From Cohnella lubricantis (GTDB taxonomy: Bacteria; Bacillota; Bacilli; Paenibacillales; Paenibacillaceae): a stretch of DNA of 58,117 nucleotides. The position numbers and the translations under genes were made by a program. Location of the stretch: NCBI RefSeq assembly GCF_014212015.1, contig NZ_JACJVN010000083.1, forward strand, positions 1-58,117, written 5' to 3'. Numbering within the stretch: the first letter of the stretch is position 1; every line of letters begins with the position of its first letter. Below, one piece after another: positions 41,673 to 51,844 of the stretch. The notes beneath the pieces were generated by a model that saw only the letters and a program-made list of their open reading frames with translations, searched no databases and was not told the origin of the DNA.

Positions 41673-43667
41673 TCACCATGCCAAAGTGCCGAGCAGCCCG
41701 TCGATCAGCTTCGAGAGGCCGATATTGAAGCGGGTACGCGTCTTCTCCTGAACCTCCGTCTTGAGGTAATTGTTGTAGCGCAGATTGTCCAGTACCACCG
41801 AATTGGACGGGTCGATGGCTGCGAACAGAAGCGGCTGGGCGTGGGTCAGCTTCATCTGCACTTGACTCTGCTGCCCGTTCCAGGTCTTGCGAACGGCCGA
41901 ACCATCGGCGAACTGGAAGAGCACGGTGACGGGCTGCGGGCTGCCGCCGTTGCGGCGAAGCACGACCATCGACTCATAGCCGCCTCCCGGGGCGGGCGAC
42001 GATTGGATCGATTGGACCGCGAAGTCGGCCATCTGGCCATTGTAGACATAGGCTTGGAAGAAGTCGCTCCACTTGCCCTTCGTGACGGCTTCGACCGCCT
42101 TCTGGAAGTCCGTGGAGGAAGGGTGCTTGAACCGGTATCGTTGAAAATAGTAGCGCATGATCTTGCTCATCGTCTTCTCGCCGACCTGCTTCTCGATCGC
42201 TTGGAGCACAAGCTTGCCCCGCAGGTAGACGTTCTCAGCATAGCTGTCCGAGCTGTCATAGCCCCAGGAATCGAGCTTTAGCGGCTGCGGGTTGGTCATG
42301 TAGCTCGCTTCGATTGTCGAATTGGAGCCGATGCCATAGATAGCCGACATCAGCTTATCTTCGGTGTACGAGGTGAAGCCTTCGTCCAGCCACGCCTCTT
42401 CGAATTCGTTCGAGGCGACGATGCCGTACCAGTACTGGTGGGCGATCTCGTGCACGAGCGTGCGCTCCAGCTCGTAGCCGGGAGAGTCGTTCTTCGCGGC
42501 TGCCGCCGTGACGAGCGTCGGGTATTCCATGCCGCCTGCGCCGTTCGCGTCTGCCGGCGGAACGACGATGGACAGCGTGGAATAGGGATAGTCTCCGTAC
42601 CACTGGCCCAGCTTGGCCAGCGCGGACTTGGCGGCGTGCATGTACCGGTCCGCGAGATCCTTGTGCAGCGGGTCCAGGTATAGCTTAATGCGAAGCCCCG
42701 GCACGCCGGCGGAGGAGAAGGAGTTCTCCACATAGGTGTAGGAGGGGGAGGTTGACCATCCGAAGTCGTGCACGTCGTCCGCATAGAATTGGTAGATCTT
42801 GCGGCCGTCCTTGTTGACGACCTGCTGGGTCATGGCGCCGGTTGCCGCCACGATGTTCTGCTCCGGCACGTTGATCTTGACGCTATAGATGCCGAAGTCC
42901 GAGTAGAATTCCGAATTGCCGTGGTACTGGTGCGTGTCCCATCCTTCGGCATCGCGTCCGCGAGTGCCGGCTGTCTCGTAAGCCGCGATCTTCGGGAACC
43001 ATTGGCCCGCCATGACGAAGTCGCCGGCCTGACCCATGCGGGCGAACACTTGCGGCAGCTGGACGGTGAACTTCATGCGCAGCGTCGTCTCGCCGCCGGG
43101 CTTCACCGCCTCCGGCAGGCGGAACGTCGCCAGCGTCTTGTCGGAGGCGTTGCCGTCGTCCGGCTGGACATAGCGGAAGCGGGGCAGCAGCGTCTCGCCT
43201 TCCTCCGTCGTCAGCGAAGTCAGCGTCATCGAGCCGTAGCCGCCGGGCTTCATCTTGTCCTCGCGGAGCTGGCCGCCAGATTCCTTGAGGAAGGTGCTGC
43301 CCGGCGAGAAGGCGTTGGGGTACAGGTGCAGGTAAATGTCGGACACCGGCTTGCGGCCGGGGTTCTTCCAGGTCACAGTCTGCTCGCCGGTCAAGGTGCC
43401 GTCGTCTTCAAGCTTGACCGAGATATGGTACTCCGTCACCCGGTTGCTCAGCACGACCGGCTTGGGCGCGATCGGAATATCGGCCCCGGATTCGGAGGAC
43501 TGCATGGCCGCGGCATCTTCCGCAGCGGGTTGTTCCTCTAGCTGAGCATTGGCAGGAATGGCATACTGGTCGAGCCAAGCGTCGGCGAATCCGAACCGGA
43601 CGGAGACGACGAGCACCGCGGCGGAGACCGCCAGGACGAGTATGCGGAACAAGCGGCGATGGGGCAT
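41673..43667 (-). CDS. M1-family membrane-anchored metallopeptidase
   Basis: A 664-residue zinc aminopeptidase-like protein. An N-terminal signal anchor (FRILVLAVSAAVLVVSVRFGF) is followed by a linker rich in Glu and Ala, then beta domains with YHISVKLEDDGTLTGEQTVTW. The zinc site is HEIAHQYW at about residue 405 plus the downstream Glu in EEAWLDEGFTSY. The exopeptidase GXMEN motif appears as GGMEYPTLV, with Tyr in place of Asn. The catalytic part is predicted to lie outside the membrane. GGGAGGG precedes the ATG. First gene of an operon with a membrane protein. Confidence 0.9.
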   Translation of the reverse strand: MPHRRLFRILVLAVSAAVLVVSVRFGFADAWLDQYAIPANAQLEEQPAAEDAAAMQSSESGADIPIAPKPVVLSNRVTEYHISVKLEDDGTLTGEQTVTWKNPGRKPVSDIYLHLYPNAFSPGSTFLKESGGQLREDKMKPGGYGSMTLTSLTTEEGETLLPRFRYVQPDDGNASDKTLATFRLPEAVKPGGETTLRMKFTVQLPQVFARMGQAGDFVMAGQWFPKIAAYETAGTRGRDAEGWDTHQYHGNSEFYSDFGIYSVKINVPEQNIVAATGAMTQQVVNKDGRKIYQFYADDVHDFGWSTSPSYTYVENSFSSAGVPGLRIKLYLDPLHKDLADRYMHAAKSALAKLGQWYGDYPYSTLSIVVPPADANGAGGMEYPTLVTAAAAKNDSPGYELERTLVHEIAHQYWYGIVASNEFEEAWLDEGFTSYTEDKLMSAIYGIGSNSTIEASYMTNPQPLKLDSWGYDSSDSYAENVYLRGKLVLQAIEKQVGEKTMSKIMRYYFQRYRFKHPSSTDFQKAVEAVTKGKWSDFFQAYVYNGQMADFAVQSIQSSPAPGGGYESMVVLRRNGGSPQPVTVLFQFADGSAVRKTWNGQQSQVQMKLTHAQPLLFAAIDPSNSVVLDNLRYNNYLKTEVQEKTRTRFNIGLSKLIDGLLGTLAW

Positions 43668-43683
43668 ACGGTTAACCCTCCCG

Positions 43684-43712
43684 TTGACAAGCTTCTAGGG
43701 CATGTATATGTT
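43684..43712 (+). promoter_or_regulatory. Promoter candidate upstream of ywhD
   Basis: TTGACA, 17 bases and TATGTT, 294 bases before ywhD. If used, it gives a long leader. I see no known RNA class and no convincing gene in the rest of 43668-44005. Confidence 0.35.
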
Positions 43713-44005
43713 GCATGTCCCGGGATTATATCTGCGGCTTGGCCGCTTCAACGCTTGTTGCTGCCGTTGTATATGGGGCATGGGAGGATGCGGTCTAATC
43801 CGCCGCATGCCGGCGCAACCAGATGCCTTGCTGGCTGCGCAAAGGTTTAAAGGGGGCGAATTCTCCTCCGTCTCTGGCTGCCTTTGGCTGCGAATTCGGA
43901 CGGCTGCGCTGGAGGGGGCGTGTCCGTATTTTTGGCGGCGGGCATCGCTTTTCCGAGGGAATTTCGCTAAGATAGGGGGTAAGTACGGATGGAGGGTGAA
44001 CGACG

Positions 44006-44512
44006 ATGAGCAACGAGCAACAGCCCGCGCCGGAGAAGAAGAAGCTGGCGCTTAATGTAGTAAGCAATAAGCAGCATAAAGGGTTCGGGGCGGGAAGCAT
44101 CGACCTGAGCCAAGTCGCCTGCGTCGTCATCGATCAAGGAGAGGCCTATATCGACGTCGGAGCGATGCACGCGAAGAGCAAGATCGAGCGCGGTATCAAG
44201 TTCTCTCCTAACAAAGAGGACGTGCCGAACGGCCGCCCGGCTTGGATCGTCTGGGTTGCCGTCGACCGCAACGATACCGGCAGCTACTACGCTGGAGCGA
44301 CCTCCTGCGAGATGCTGATCGATACGGAAGCGCGCAGAGGGTGGAAGATTCTCGCCGACCACGTCAACCGGCTGGACGCCTCGCTCAAGCGGCGCTATAT
44401 GCTCGACAACCTCGGGCCAGAGGAGAAGGCGGCCTTGCGCAAGCTGCTGCAGGAGCACAACCTCGAGTGGTGGGACAACTCGCCGGAGCAGCTGAAGGAG
44501 CTGCTGGCGTAA
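44006..44512 (+). CDS. ywhD: YwhD family protein
   Basis: A 168-residue protein matching Bacillus YwhD in length and sequence character: KLALNVVSNKQHKGFGAGSIDLSQV, HAKSKIERGIKF and WWDNSPEQLKELL at the end. The biochemical role is unknown. In Bacillus subtilis ywhD lies beside pbpG and speE; the same three neighbours occur here (PBP at 44641, speE at 46971), which supports the assignment. GGAGGG precedes the ATG. Confidence 0.88.
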   Translation: MSNEQQPAPEKKKLALNVVSNKQHKGFGAGSIDLSQVACVVIDQGEAYIDVGAMHAKSKIERGIKFSPNKEDVPNGRPAWIVWVAVDRNDTGSYYAGATSCEMLIDTEARRGWKILADHVNRLDASLKRRYMLDNLGPEEKAALRKLLQEHNLEWWDNSPEQLKELLA

Positions 44513-44590
44513 AGCCAAGGCGTGCGCGTGCAGCGAGAAGCTCGAGCAAATCGAATTTCTCCTGCGGGCACAGCCCCTCGCGCGGCGCAA

Positions 44591-44641
44591 ACCTAAACAA
44601 AGCTCTCCTGCCCCCAAGGGGGCGGAGAGCTTTGTTTAGGT
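44591..44641. terminator. Long bidirectional terminator
   Basis: An almost perfect inverted repeat of about 24 bp arms (ACCTAAACAAAGCTCTCC..GCCCCC and its complement, loop AA, with a T/G mismatch) between ywhD and the convergent PBP gene. Confidence 0.85.
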
Positions 44642-46755
44642 TACAGCTTCCACCAGCGGCGCACCCTGTGCCACAACGATCCGCCGCGGCCCGGCTCTTC
44701 CGCAGGCTCGCGCGCGCCGCCGTGGAGCACGCACGCCTCCGTCGGCTCGGTGCCGGCGAGGAACGTCTCCCGCACCTTCTCGGGGCAGCCGTCTGCGGCG
44801 AGCTGCCCTGTGGCCGGGTCGATGTACACCGTGACGACGCCTTCCGGCACTGGGAACTCGTGCGGCGCGACCGAAGCGAGCGCCTTCTCCGTGAATGCCG
44901 CGAAGATAGGCGCCGCGCGGTGAGCCTCCGATGAAGAGATGGCGCGCCCCCGGTCGTGGCCGACCCAGACGGACGCGACCAGATCCGGCGTATAGCCGAC
45001 GAACCAGGCGTCCGATTGGGTCGTGCCGCTCTTGCCGGCGACGGGGCGCGTCAGCATCCGAGATACCCGATGCGCCGTGCCGCCGGAGTCGAAGACGCTG
45101 CGCATCAAGTCGCTTAGCACATACGCGAGCGCCGGCGAGATGACAGCTTCCCGGCGGGGGTTCGCCTCGTACAGCACGCTTCCGTCGCGGTCCTCGATGC
45201 GCTGAATGGCCACCGGCTCCGGCCGATAGCCGCCGCCCGCGAAGGCGGTGAACGCCGATGCCATCTCGAACGGGCTGACCGGGAAAGTGCCGAGCGCGAG
45301 CGACGGCACGGCGTTCAGCTTCGAGGTGATGCCCAGCTTGCGGGCCATGGCGATCACTTCCTCGGGACCGACTTGCATAATCGTGTTCACCGCATAAATA
45401 TTGTCCGAAGACTTGATCGCCTGGCGCAATCCGATCTCGCCGTTAAAGTAACGATCGTTGAAGTTGCTGGGCCGGTAAATTTTCCGATAATCGTCGTAGT
45501 AGAACACCGTCGGCGCGCTATTGAACCGCGTAGTCGGCGTTAACGTCCGTGCGTTCAGCGCCGTCGCGTACAGGATCGGCTTGAACGAAGAGCCCGGTTG
45601 GCGCGTCGTCGCGAACACTCGGTTGAACTGGTTGCGCTCGTAATCGCGCCCGCCGACCATCGCTTTAATGTGGCCTGTCGAAGGATCGATCGCCACGAGC
45701 GCAGCCTGCAGCTCGCTGTTCTTAGGCATCTGCCCGGCGACGGCTTCTTCCGCCGCCTTCTGCATGCGGCTGTCCAGCGTCGTCACGATCCGCAGTCCGC
45801 CTTCGTTCAAGAGACGCTCGTCCAGCGGGACGAGCTGGGCGGCCAGCTTGCGGACATAGTCCACGAAGTATGGCGCGATCTTGCCTTTATCCTTGGGCAG
45901 CGGGACCAACCGCAATGGCTCTCGCGCCGCCGTCTCAGCCTGCAGCTTCGTAATATAGCCAGTGGCGGCCATCCCTTGCAGCACGGTTCGCTGCCGAGCC
46001 TTCGCTTGATCATAATGCAGGTGCGGGGAATAGTAGCGCGGGCCCTTCGGAATGCCGGCGAGCATGGCGCTTTCGGCCAGCGTCAGCTTCTTGGCAGGCT
46101 TGCCGAAGTACAAGCGCGCCGCCGCTTCAGCGCCATATGCCCCATGTCCGTAGTAGATCTGGTTCAGATACATCTCTAGAATCTGATCTTTGGAATAGAT
46201 CTGCTCCAGCTTAGCCGCGTACCAAGCTTCCTTCGCTTTGCGTTTCCAGGTCCGCTCATGCGACAGATACAAATTGCGGGCGAGCTGCTGGGTCAGCGTG
46301 CTGGCTCCCTGTTCCTTCGACATATGCCGCAAGTCGACCCACACCGCGCGCGCCATGCCGCGAATATCGACGCCCGAGTGCTCGTAGAAGCGGCGATCCT
46401 CTGTCGCGAGCGTCGCGCGCACCAGCCATGGCGAGATTTGCGGCAGCGCGACGGTCTGCCGGTTGACGCCGCCCTGCATCGAGGCGAGCACATTGCCGTC
46501 CGCGTCCAGGATTTGCGTCGATTGGGGGAACGAAGCGGAGGGCAGCGGAGCGTAACGGATCAACGCCGCCACCGTTCCCAGCATCAGAATAATCGCAGCC
46601 GCAGCGATAAATCCGATCATGCGCCATGATAACCGCTTTCGGCGCCTGCGCTCTTGGGGAGGCGCGTCGGAAGCTGTCATTTCCCGGGACATGATGCCGC
46701 TTCCGAGAGCCGGCTGCTCCTGCGTCGGCCATTGGTTGTCGAATTCTCCGTTCAT
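44641..46755 (-). CDS. Class A penicillin-binding protein (PbpG/PBP1A type)
   Basis: A 704-residue bifunctional wall synthase. A cytoplasmic N-terminus with RRRRKRLSWR precedes the membrane helix (MIGFIAAAAIILMLGTVAAL). The GT51 domain has ATEDRRFYEHSGVD, GASTLTQQLARNL and KEAWYAAKLEQIYSKDQILEMYLNQIYYG. The transpeptidase has GSSFKP (nucleophile Ser near residue 387), SSDN and KSGTT. It polymerises lipid II and cross-links peptides outside the membrane. Synteny with ywhD and speE suggests the PbpG equivalent, a sporulation PBP in Bacillus subtilis. AAAGGAGG precedes the ATG. Confidence 0.94.
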   Translation of the reverse strand: MNGEFDNQWPTQEQPALGSGIMSREMTASDAPPQERRRRKRLSWRMIGFIAAAAIILMLGTVAALIRYAPLPSASFPQSTQILDADGNVLASMQGGVNRQTVALPQISPWLVRATLATEDRRFYEHSGVDIRGMARAVWVDLRHMSKEQGASTLTQQLARNLYLSHERTWKRKAKEAWYAAKLEQIYSKDQILEMYLNQIYYGHGAYGAEAAARLYFGKPAKKLTLAESAMLAGIPKGPRYYSPHLHYDQAKARQRTVLQGMAATGYITKLQAETAAREPLRLVPLPKDKGKIAPYFVDYVRKLAAQLVPLDERLLNEGGLRIVTTLDSRMQKAAEEAVAGQMPKNSELQAALVAIDPSTGHIKAMVGGRDYERNQFNRVFATTRQPGSSFKPILYATALNARTLTPTTRFNSAPTVFYYDDYRKIYRPSNFNDRYFNGEIGLRQAIKSSDNIYAVNTIMQVGPEEVIAMARKLGITSKLNAVPSLALGTFPVSPFEMASAFTAFAGGGYRPEPVAIQRIEDRDGSVLYEANPRREAVISPALAYVLSDLMRSVFDSGGTAHRVSRMLTRPVAGKSGTTQSDAWFVGYTPDLVASVWVGHDRGRAISSSEAHRAAPIFAAFTEKALASVAPHEFPVPEGVVTVYIDPATGQLAADGCPEKVRETFLAGTEPTEACVLHGGAREPAEEPGRGGSLWHRVRRWWKL

Positions 46756-46887
46756 CTGCCGCCTCCTTTCGCTGCGTTAGGCGTTCGCCTCCCCTTATTA
46801 TGGAAAAGCCGTTCCCCGCTTATTCCCATCCGCGAACTTGCAAGCCGACAAACGCAAGCCGGGGCATGCGCCGCATGCAAGGGAATG

Positions 46888-46915
46888 TTGCTTTTTGCGC
46901 ACGATATCCTATAAT
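46888..46915 (+). promoter_or_regulatory. SigA promoter for speE
   Basis: TTGCTT, 16 bases and TATAAT (46910-46915), 55 bases before the start codon. Confidence 0.65.
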
Positions 46916-46970
46916 ACAATTTGTTTGGTTAGCGGATTGAATCTATTACTGGGAAAGAAGGGTTTGGCGC

Positions 46971-47807
46971 ATGTCTTCGATGGAATTATGGTATACCGAG
47001 AAGCAGACCGAGAACTTCGGCATCACGGCCAAGATTAAGCAAACTTATGTTCACGAGCAGACCGATTTCCAAGAGCTCGCGATGATCGAGACGGAAGAAT
47101 GGGGCAACATGCTCGTGCTGGACGGCATGGTTATGACGACGGTTCGCGACGAGTTCGTCTATCACGAGATGGTGACGCACCCGGCGCTGTTCACGCATCC
47201 GAATCCGGAGAACGTGCTCGTGGTCGGCGGCGGCGACGGCGGCGTCATCCGCGAAGTGCTGAAGCATCCGAAGGTCAAGAAGGCGGTTCTCGTCGACATC
47301 GACGGCAAGGTCATCGAATATTCGAAGCAATATCTGCCGTCCATTGCCGGCAAGCTGGACGACGCGCGCGTCTCCGTGCAAGTCGACGACGGCTTCAAGC
47401 ATATCCATGACCACAAGAACACCTACGACGTCATTCTGGCGGATACGACCGAGCCGGTCGGCCCGGCGGTTCAGCTGTTCACGCGCGGCTTCTATCAGGG
47501 GATCTACGAGTCGCTCAAGGATGACGGCTTGTTCGTCGCCCAGACGGACAACCCGTGGTTCAAGGCCGACCTAATCCGTACCGTCAACCGCGACGTGAAG
47601 GAAGTGTTCCCGATCGTGCGCGTCTTCACGGCGAACATCCCGACCTATCCGAGCGGCCTGTGGACGTTCACGATGGGCAGCAAGAAGCACGACCCGCTGA
47701 ACGTGAAGAAGGAAGATATCGCTGAGCTCGACACCAAGTACTACACGCCGAGCATCCACTTCGCAGCCTTCGCGCTTCCGAAGTTCGTGGAAGATTTGAC
47801 GAAGTAA
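46971..47807 (+). CDS. speE: Spermidine synthase
   Basis: A 278-residue polyamine aminopropyltransferase that moves an aminopropyl group from decarboxylated S-adenosylmethionine to putrescine. The SAM-like site is [18 protein letters not shown], the acidic residue [12 protein letters not shown] follows, and the catalytic Asp lies in [24 protein letters not shown] is conserved. Length is normal. In Bacillus subtilis the next gene is speB (agmatinase); here the transcript ends at a terminator and putrescine would come from aguA-aguB. It has its own promoter. Confidence 0.96.
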   Translation: MSSMELWYTEKQTENFGITAKIKQTYVHEQTDFQELAMIETEEWGNMLVLDGMVMTTVRDEFVYHEMVTHPALFTHPNPENVLVVGGGDGGVIREVLKHPKVKKAVLVDIDGKVIEYSKQYLPSIAGKLDDARVSVQVDDGFKHIHDHKNTYDVILADTTEPVGPAVQLFTRGFYQGIYESLKDDGLFVAQTDNPWFKADLIRTVNRDVKEVFPIVRVFTANIPTYPSGLWTFTMGSKKHDPLNVKKEDIAELDTKYYTPSIHFAAFALPKFVEDLTK

Positions 47808-47833
47808 GCAGCTGCAGCATCCGCGGCGCATCA

Positions 47834-47871
47834 GCCGTGCGCCCGATTTCGGGCGTGCGGCTTTTCTTTTT
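47834..47871 (+). terminator. Terminator after speE
   Basis: Arms GCCGTGCGCCCG and CGGGCGTGCGGC (two G-U pairs) followed by TTTTCTTTTT. Confidence 0.8.
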
Positions 47872-47884
47872 GCGGCGCGTACCC

Positions 47885-48170
47885 TATAATGGTGGATAAT
47901 TAAATCCAACAACGTGGAACGGGAGAGTACCTTGCCGCAGGACCTGCAGCAGCGAGCCGGGATGGTGAGAGCCGGCGCGGCGGCGCGAGGGAAACGCACC
48001 CGGGAGTTGGTTCCCTGAACAATGCGCGAGCCGCAGTAGGGGGACCCGGCATCTGCCGTTATCCGATCGAGAGAATGCCGCGAAGGCCTGCACAATCGGG
48101 CGATGCGCCGGCATTACGAAGAGTGGCACCGCGGACACGATCCGTCTCTTTCGAGAGACGGATCTTTTTT
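47885..48170 (+). promoter_or_regulatory. T-box leader upstream of ywiB-argS
   Basis: After a TATAAT (47885-47890) the leader shows GGGAGAGTACC, the AGCGAGCCGGGATGGTGAGAGCC part of Stem I, CCTGAACAATGCGCGAGC (specifier area), the T-box AGAGTGGCACCGCGG (48120-48134) and a terminator with 11-bp arms GATCCGTCTCT and AGAGACGGATC followed by six T. Uncharged tRNA binding would favour the antiterminator. An Arg codon CGC lies in the specifier area, but alignment with GAAC-NNN spacing would instead give AAT (Asn), so the cognate tRNA is not fixed. Confidence 0.9.
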
Positions 48171-48234
48171 GTTGTCCGGCGGGCGCGTTGGAGCTGCGAT
48201 TTGAATAGGGTCCAGAACAGGAGGGATTGCGGCG

Positions 48235-48669
48235 GTGAACGAATCGGAACCGAGGCGGGTCAAGATCGAGCTGCTTAGCGGCCCTGAAGGCGAGGCCGGC
48301 GCGATCTCGTACAGCGGCATGCTGTATCCGAAGGCTGGCGCTTTCTACATTAAATATGAGGAAGCGGACGAAGAACGAGGGCGATGCCGGATCACCTTCA
48401 AGTGGGATACGCAAGGGATGACGATATTGCGTTACGGCGAGGTGCAGGGGGAGCAGAGCTTCCGGCTGGGCCTGCGCACGGCGGGGTGGCATGAGACGCC
48501 TGCCGGGCGGTTCCGCTTGGAGATGGAGACGCACAAGCTGCGGCTGCATGCCAAAGAAGCTGGAAGCCTGCCGTTTGAGATCGAGTGGCAATACCAATTA
48601 TGGGTTAATGAGATGAGCGCAGACCGCTTTGACTTGCGGCTGCGCGTATGGGAGGAACACGACGAATGA
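48235..48669 (+). CDS. ywiB: DUF1934 family protein (YwiB)
   Basis: A 144-residue beta-barrel-like protein, the usual partner upstream of argS in Bacillales. Features include [38 protein letters not shown] and an acidic end. No function is known; a lipocalin-like fold has been suggested for the family. The GTG at 48235 has GGAGGG upstream. It overlaps argS by four bases (ATGA) and shares the T-box. Confidence 0.88.
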   Translation: MNESEPRRVKIELLSGPEGEAGAISYSGMLYPKAGAFYIKYEEADEERGRCRITFKWDTQGMTILRYGEVQGEQSFRLGLRTAGWHETPAGRFRLEMETHKLRLHAKEAGSLPFEIEWQYQLWVNEMSADRFDLRLRVWEEHDE

Positions 48670-50345
48670 GCAAGTACGCATTGGAACGTCTGTATGGACA
48701 GGTGAAGGGAGCCATCGGGGACGCGGTAGTGGCCGCGGGCTTGGTGGAGCGGGACGCGCTGCCGGACTTCGTGCTGGAAGTGCCGAAGGATAAGGCACAC
48801 GGGGATCTCGCGACGAATGCAGCGATGCAGCTGACGAAGATTGCCCGCCGCAATCCGCGACAGATCGCTGAGGCAATCATTGAGCACCTCGACAAAGGGG
48901 GCGCCCAGATCCTATCCGCTGAGATTGCGGGGCCGGGCTTTATCAACTTCCGTCTGGACAAGAGCTATCTGCATGGCATCATCGGCGAAGTACGCTCGAT
49001 GGATGCGGACTACGGCCGCGTCGAAGCGGGTCCGAACAACAAAGTGCAGGTCGAGTTCGTCAGCGCCAACCCGACGGGCAGCCTTCACCTCGGCCACGCG
49101 AGAGGAGCCGCGGTCGGCGACGCGCTGTGCAATCTGCTGGACTTCGCGGGCTATGAAGTGACGCGCGAATATTACATTAACGATGCAGGCAAGCAAGTCG
49201 CTAATCTAGCCGCCTCGATTGAAGCCCGTTACCGCCAGGCGCTCGGGCAGGAAGCCGAGATGCCGGAAGACGGCTATTATGGCGAGGACATCATCGGCTT
49301 CGCCAAGGAATTGGCGGAGCAGGAAGGCGACCGCCTGCTGTCGCTGTCCGATGAAGAGAGATTCCAATTCTTCCGCAGCTACGGGCTGGAGAAGGAACTG
49401 GCTAAGATCAAGCGCGACCTCGGCCGCTTCAATGTTCATTTCGACGAATGGTTCAGCGAGACGTCGTTGTATGAGAACAACCGCGTTGTCGCAGCTCTCG
49501 ACGCGCTGCGCGCGCAGGGCCATGTCTACGAAGAGGAAGGCGCTGTCTGGCTGAACACGACCGAATTCGGAGACGACAAGAACCGCGTTCTCGTCAAGAA
49601 CGACGGCAGCTATACCTATCTCACGCCGGACATCGCCTATCATATGGATAAGTACGGCCGCGGCTTCGACCGGATGATCAACATCTGGGGAGCGGACCAT
49701 CACGGCTATATTCCGCGCATGAAGGCGGCCATGGCTGCGCTCGGCAACGATCCGGAGAAGCTGACCGTTCTGATCGCGCAGATGGTCAGCCTGTTCCAGA
49801 ACGGCGAGAAGGTCAAGATGTCGAAGCGGACGGGCAAAGCGATCACGATGGAGGATCTGATGGACGAAGTCGGCGTCGACGCGATCCGCTACTTCTTCAC
49901 GATGCGCAGCATGGATTCCCATCTAGACTTCGACATGGACCTCGCGGTCTCGACTTCGAACGAGAATCCGGTGTATTACGTGCAGTACGCTTACGCGCGG
50001 ATATGCAGCATCTTCCGCCAAGCCGAAGAGCAGGGCATCGCACTCCTGCCGATCGAGCAGGCGCCGCTTGGCAAGCTCGTGAGCGAGCATGAGCTCGAGC
50101 TGCTGCGCAAGATGGGCGAGCTGCCGGAGACCATCGCCTCCGCAGCCGCTGCATACGCACCGCATCAGATGATTCGCTACGTCTACGAGACGGCCGCGCT
50201 GTTCCACAGCTACTACCGCGCGGAGCGCGTCATCACCGACGACGCGGAGCAGAGCCAGGCGCGCCTGCAGCTGCTCGCAGCGCTGCGGGTCGTCCTTGGC
50301 ACCTGCCTGCGAATCGTCGGCGTCTCGGCTCCCGAGAAGATGTAA
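48666..50345 (+). CDS. argS: Arginyl-tRNA synthetase
   Basis: A 559-residue class I synthetase. The N-terminal Add1 domain is followed by the HIGH-type motif HLGHARG within [15 protein letters not shown], the KMSK loop MSKRTGKA and a C-terminal DALR anticodon-binding domain ([20 protein letters not shown]). The ATG at 48666 is inside the ywiB stop. Having a canonical KMSK loop is unremarkable for Bacillales ArgS of this size. It is last in the T-box operon. Confidence 0.97.
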   Translation: MSKYALERLYGQVKGAIGDAVVAAGLVERDALPDFVLEVPKDKAHGDLATNAAMQLTKIARRNPRQIAEAIIEHLDKGGAQILSAEIAGPGFINFRLDKSYLHGIIGEVRSMDADYGRVEAGPNNKVQVEFVSANPTGSLHLGHARGAAVGDALCNLLDFAGYEVTREYYINDAGKQVANLAASIEARYRQALGQEAEMPEDGYYGEDIIGFAKELAEQEGDRLLSLSDEERFQFFRSYGLEKELAKIKRDLGRFNVHFDEWFSETSLYENNRVVAALDALRAQGHVYEEEGAVWLNTTEFGDDKNRVLVKNDGSYTYLTPDIAYHMDKYGRGFDRMINIWGADHHGYIPRMKAAMAALGNDPEKLTVLIAQMVSLFQNGEKVKMSKRTGKAITMEDLMDEVGVDAIRYFFTMRSMDSHLDFDMDLAVSTSNENPVYYVQYAYARICSIFRQAEEQGIALLPIEQAPLGKLVSEHELELLRKMGELPETIASAAAAYAPHQMIRYVYETAALFHSYYRAERVITDDAEQSQARLQLLAALRVVLGTCLRIVGVSAPEKM

Positions 50346-50401
50346 GGCTTAGACTGCCCGAAGGATTGCATCGCCGGACGGCTGGAACCGCAAGACGCAG
50401 C

Positions 50402-51616
50402 TCATGGCATTTGTTTGGCGGCTAACAGCATGCGTGTCACGTCAAGCTCGCCGGCCCCGCGCGACTTCCCGCTGCGCAGCGGCCGGGTGGATCGCTTGAG
50501 AATCGCCTTGATCTGTTCGGGCGTCAACTCCGGCTTCAGCCCGAGCAGCAGGGCGACCGCGCCCGTGACGTGCGAGGTGGCCATCGATGTGCCGCTCATG
50601 AACTTGCGGCCGCCTCTTGGCCAGCTAGAGAGGATCTTCTCTCCGGGCGCGTAGATATCAACGGCGTCGCATCGGTTCGAGAAGGAAGCGACTTTGCCTA
50701 GGCGGTTAATGGCCCCGACGGCGACGGTCTGCCGGTAGCGCGCCGGATAATCGATCTGGCCGCGCTTGCCGTCGTTCCCGGACGAGGCGACGATCAACAC
50801 GCCGGAGCGGTAGGCATTGCTCACGGCGGCGAGAAGCGACTTGCTGCGGTTCTCCATGCCGAAGCTCATGTTGACGACATCCATCCGGTTGCGGACGCAC
50901 CAGTCGATGCCGAGAATAATGTCGGATACGAAGGCGGTACCGTTATAATCGAATGCCTTGATCGGGTAGATCGAAGCGCGCGGGGCGACGCCGATCATCC
51001 CCTGCAATCGGTTCGCTGCCGCGATCGTGCCGGCGATATGGGTGCCGTGCCCGTTGTCGTCGTGCGGCGGCATCGTGCGCTGGATCAGGTTGATGCCTCG
51101 CTCCAGCGAATGGCTCAGATCGGGATGGCTGAAGTCGACGCCGGTATCGATGACGCCGACTTTGACCCGGTGGCCGGTCGTCCGGCTCCAAGCTTCCGGA
51201 GCGCGAATGCGCCGGACTCCCCACGGTATGCCTTGGTCCGTTATCGATCGGACGCGTGTAGGCTTGGACGAACGCCGGGGGCTTCGAGGGGCCGAGTCGG
51301 CCGTTCGCTTGAATGCGGATCCAGATGGACGCAACGGTGCGGCATGCATGCTGATGAGAGGGTCTTCCTCCCAGACGAGGCCGGCTCCGAACGGAAGCGG
51401 CATTCCTTGCGGCGGCAGCGGGCAGGAATAAGCACGGATAATGCCAAGGCGTTTAACCTCTCGGAGCGGCCGGTGACGAGGCCGTTCGGCTTGCAGCGCC
51501 TTCAGGAATATCTTGTCGTCTTCGGGGCGCAGGAAGCGGAGAATTCTTCTGCTCGCCCTCTTCTCCGAGGAGGACAGGGAGCTCTTGAGCCATTCCAGGA
51601 TACTGTTCGTGTCCAA
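50402..51616 (-). CDS. Subtilisin-like serine protease without signal peptide
   Basis: A 404-residue S8 peptidase. The triad is Asp157 (VIDTGVD), His190 (NGHGTHIAG) and Ser344 (SGTSMATSH), with oxyanion Asn281 in ASSGNDG. The first 30 residues are charged and helical, not a signal peptide; residues 30-140 are an Arg/Pro-rich region that might act as a propeptide. It therefore looks intracellular or exported by an unusual route. It lies between argS and rpoE, opposite to both. Confidence 0.9.
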   Translation of the reverse strand: MDTNSILEWLKSSLSSSEKRASRRILRFLRPEDDKIFLKALQAERPRHRPLREVKRLGIIRAYSCPLPPQGMPLPFGAGLVWEEDPLISMHAAPLRPSGSAFKRTADSAPRSPRRSSKPTRVRSITDQGIPWGVRRIRAPEAWSRTTGHRVKVGVIDTGVDFSHPDLSHSLERGINLIQRTMPPHDDNGHGTHIAGTIAAANRLQGMIGVAPRASIYPIKAFDYNGTAFVSDIILGIDWCVRNRMDVVNMSFGMENRSKSLLAAVSNAYRSGVLIVASSGNDGKRGQIDYPARYRQTVAVGAINRLGKVASFSNRCDAVDIYAPGEKILSSWPRGGRKFMSGTSMATSHVTGAVALLLGLKPELTPEQIKAILKRSTRPLRSGKSRGAGELDVTRMLLAAKQMP

Positions 51617-51788
51617 TGGCGGATCCCTCCCGGCGGATGTGCTTCCCTATTGTATGAGAGAGCTCTTCCGAGAGCATGGGTAAGGAGCCTGTTTGCCGCC
51701 AAATAGGCGAAGCGCCAAGTCGGACATACAGGCCCGGGACAGGGCCGCATTCACTTGCATTTTCACAGAAAATAAGGTTAACTAGTGG

Positions 51789-51817
51789 TTGACACAGAAG
51801 CGAATAGTTGAAATGTT
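51789..51817 (+). promoter_or_regulatory. Promoter candidate for rpoE
   Basis: TTGACA, 17 bases and AATGTT, 28 bases before the GTG start. The -10 is poor. Confidence 0.4.
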
Positions 51818-51844
51818 TAACATAAAGAGAGGATGAGCAGTAGC

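Noticed and set aside
43702..44055. 117-codon plus-strand frame before ywhD
   Set aside because: High Cys, Trp and Arg content, no ribosome site, and overlap with the ywhD start in another frame.
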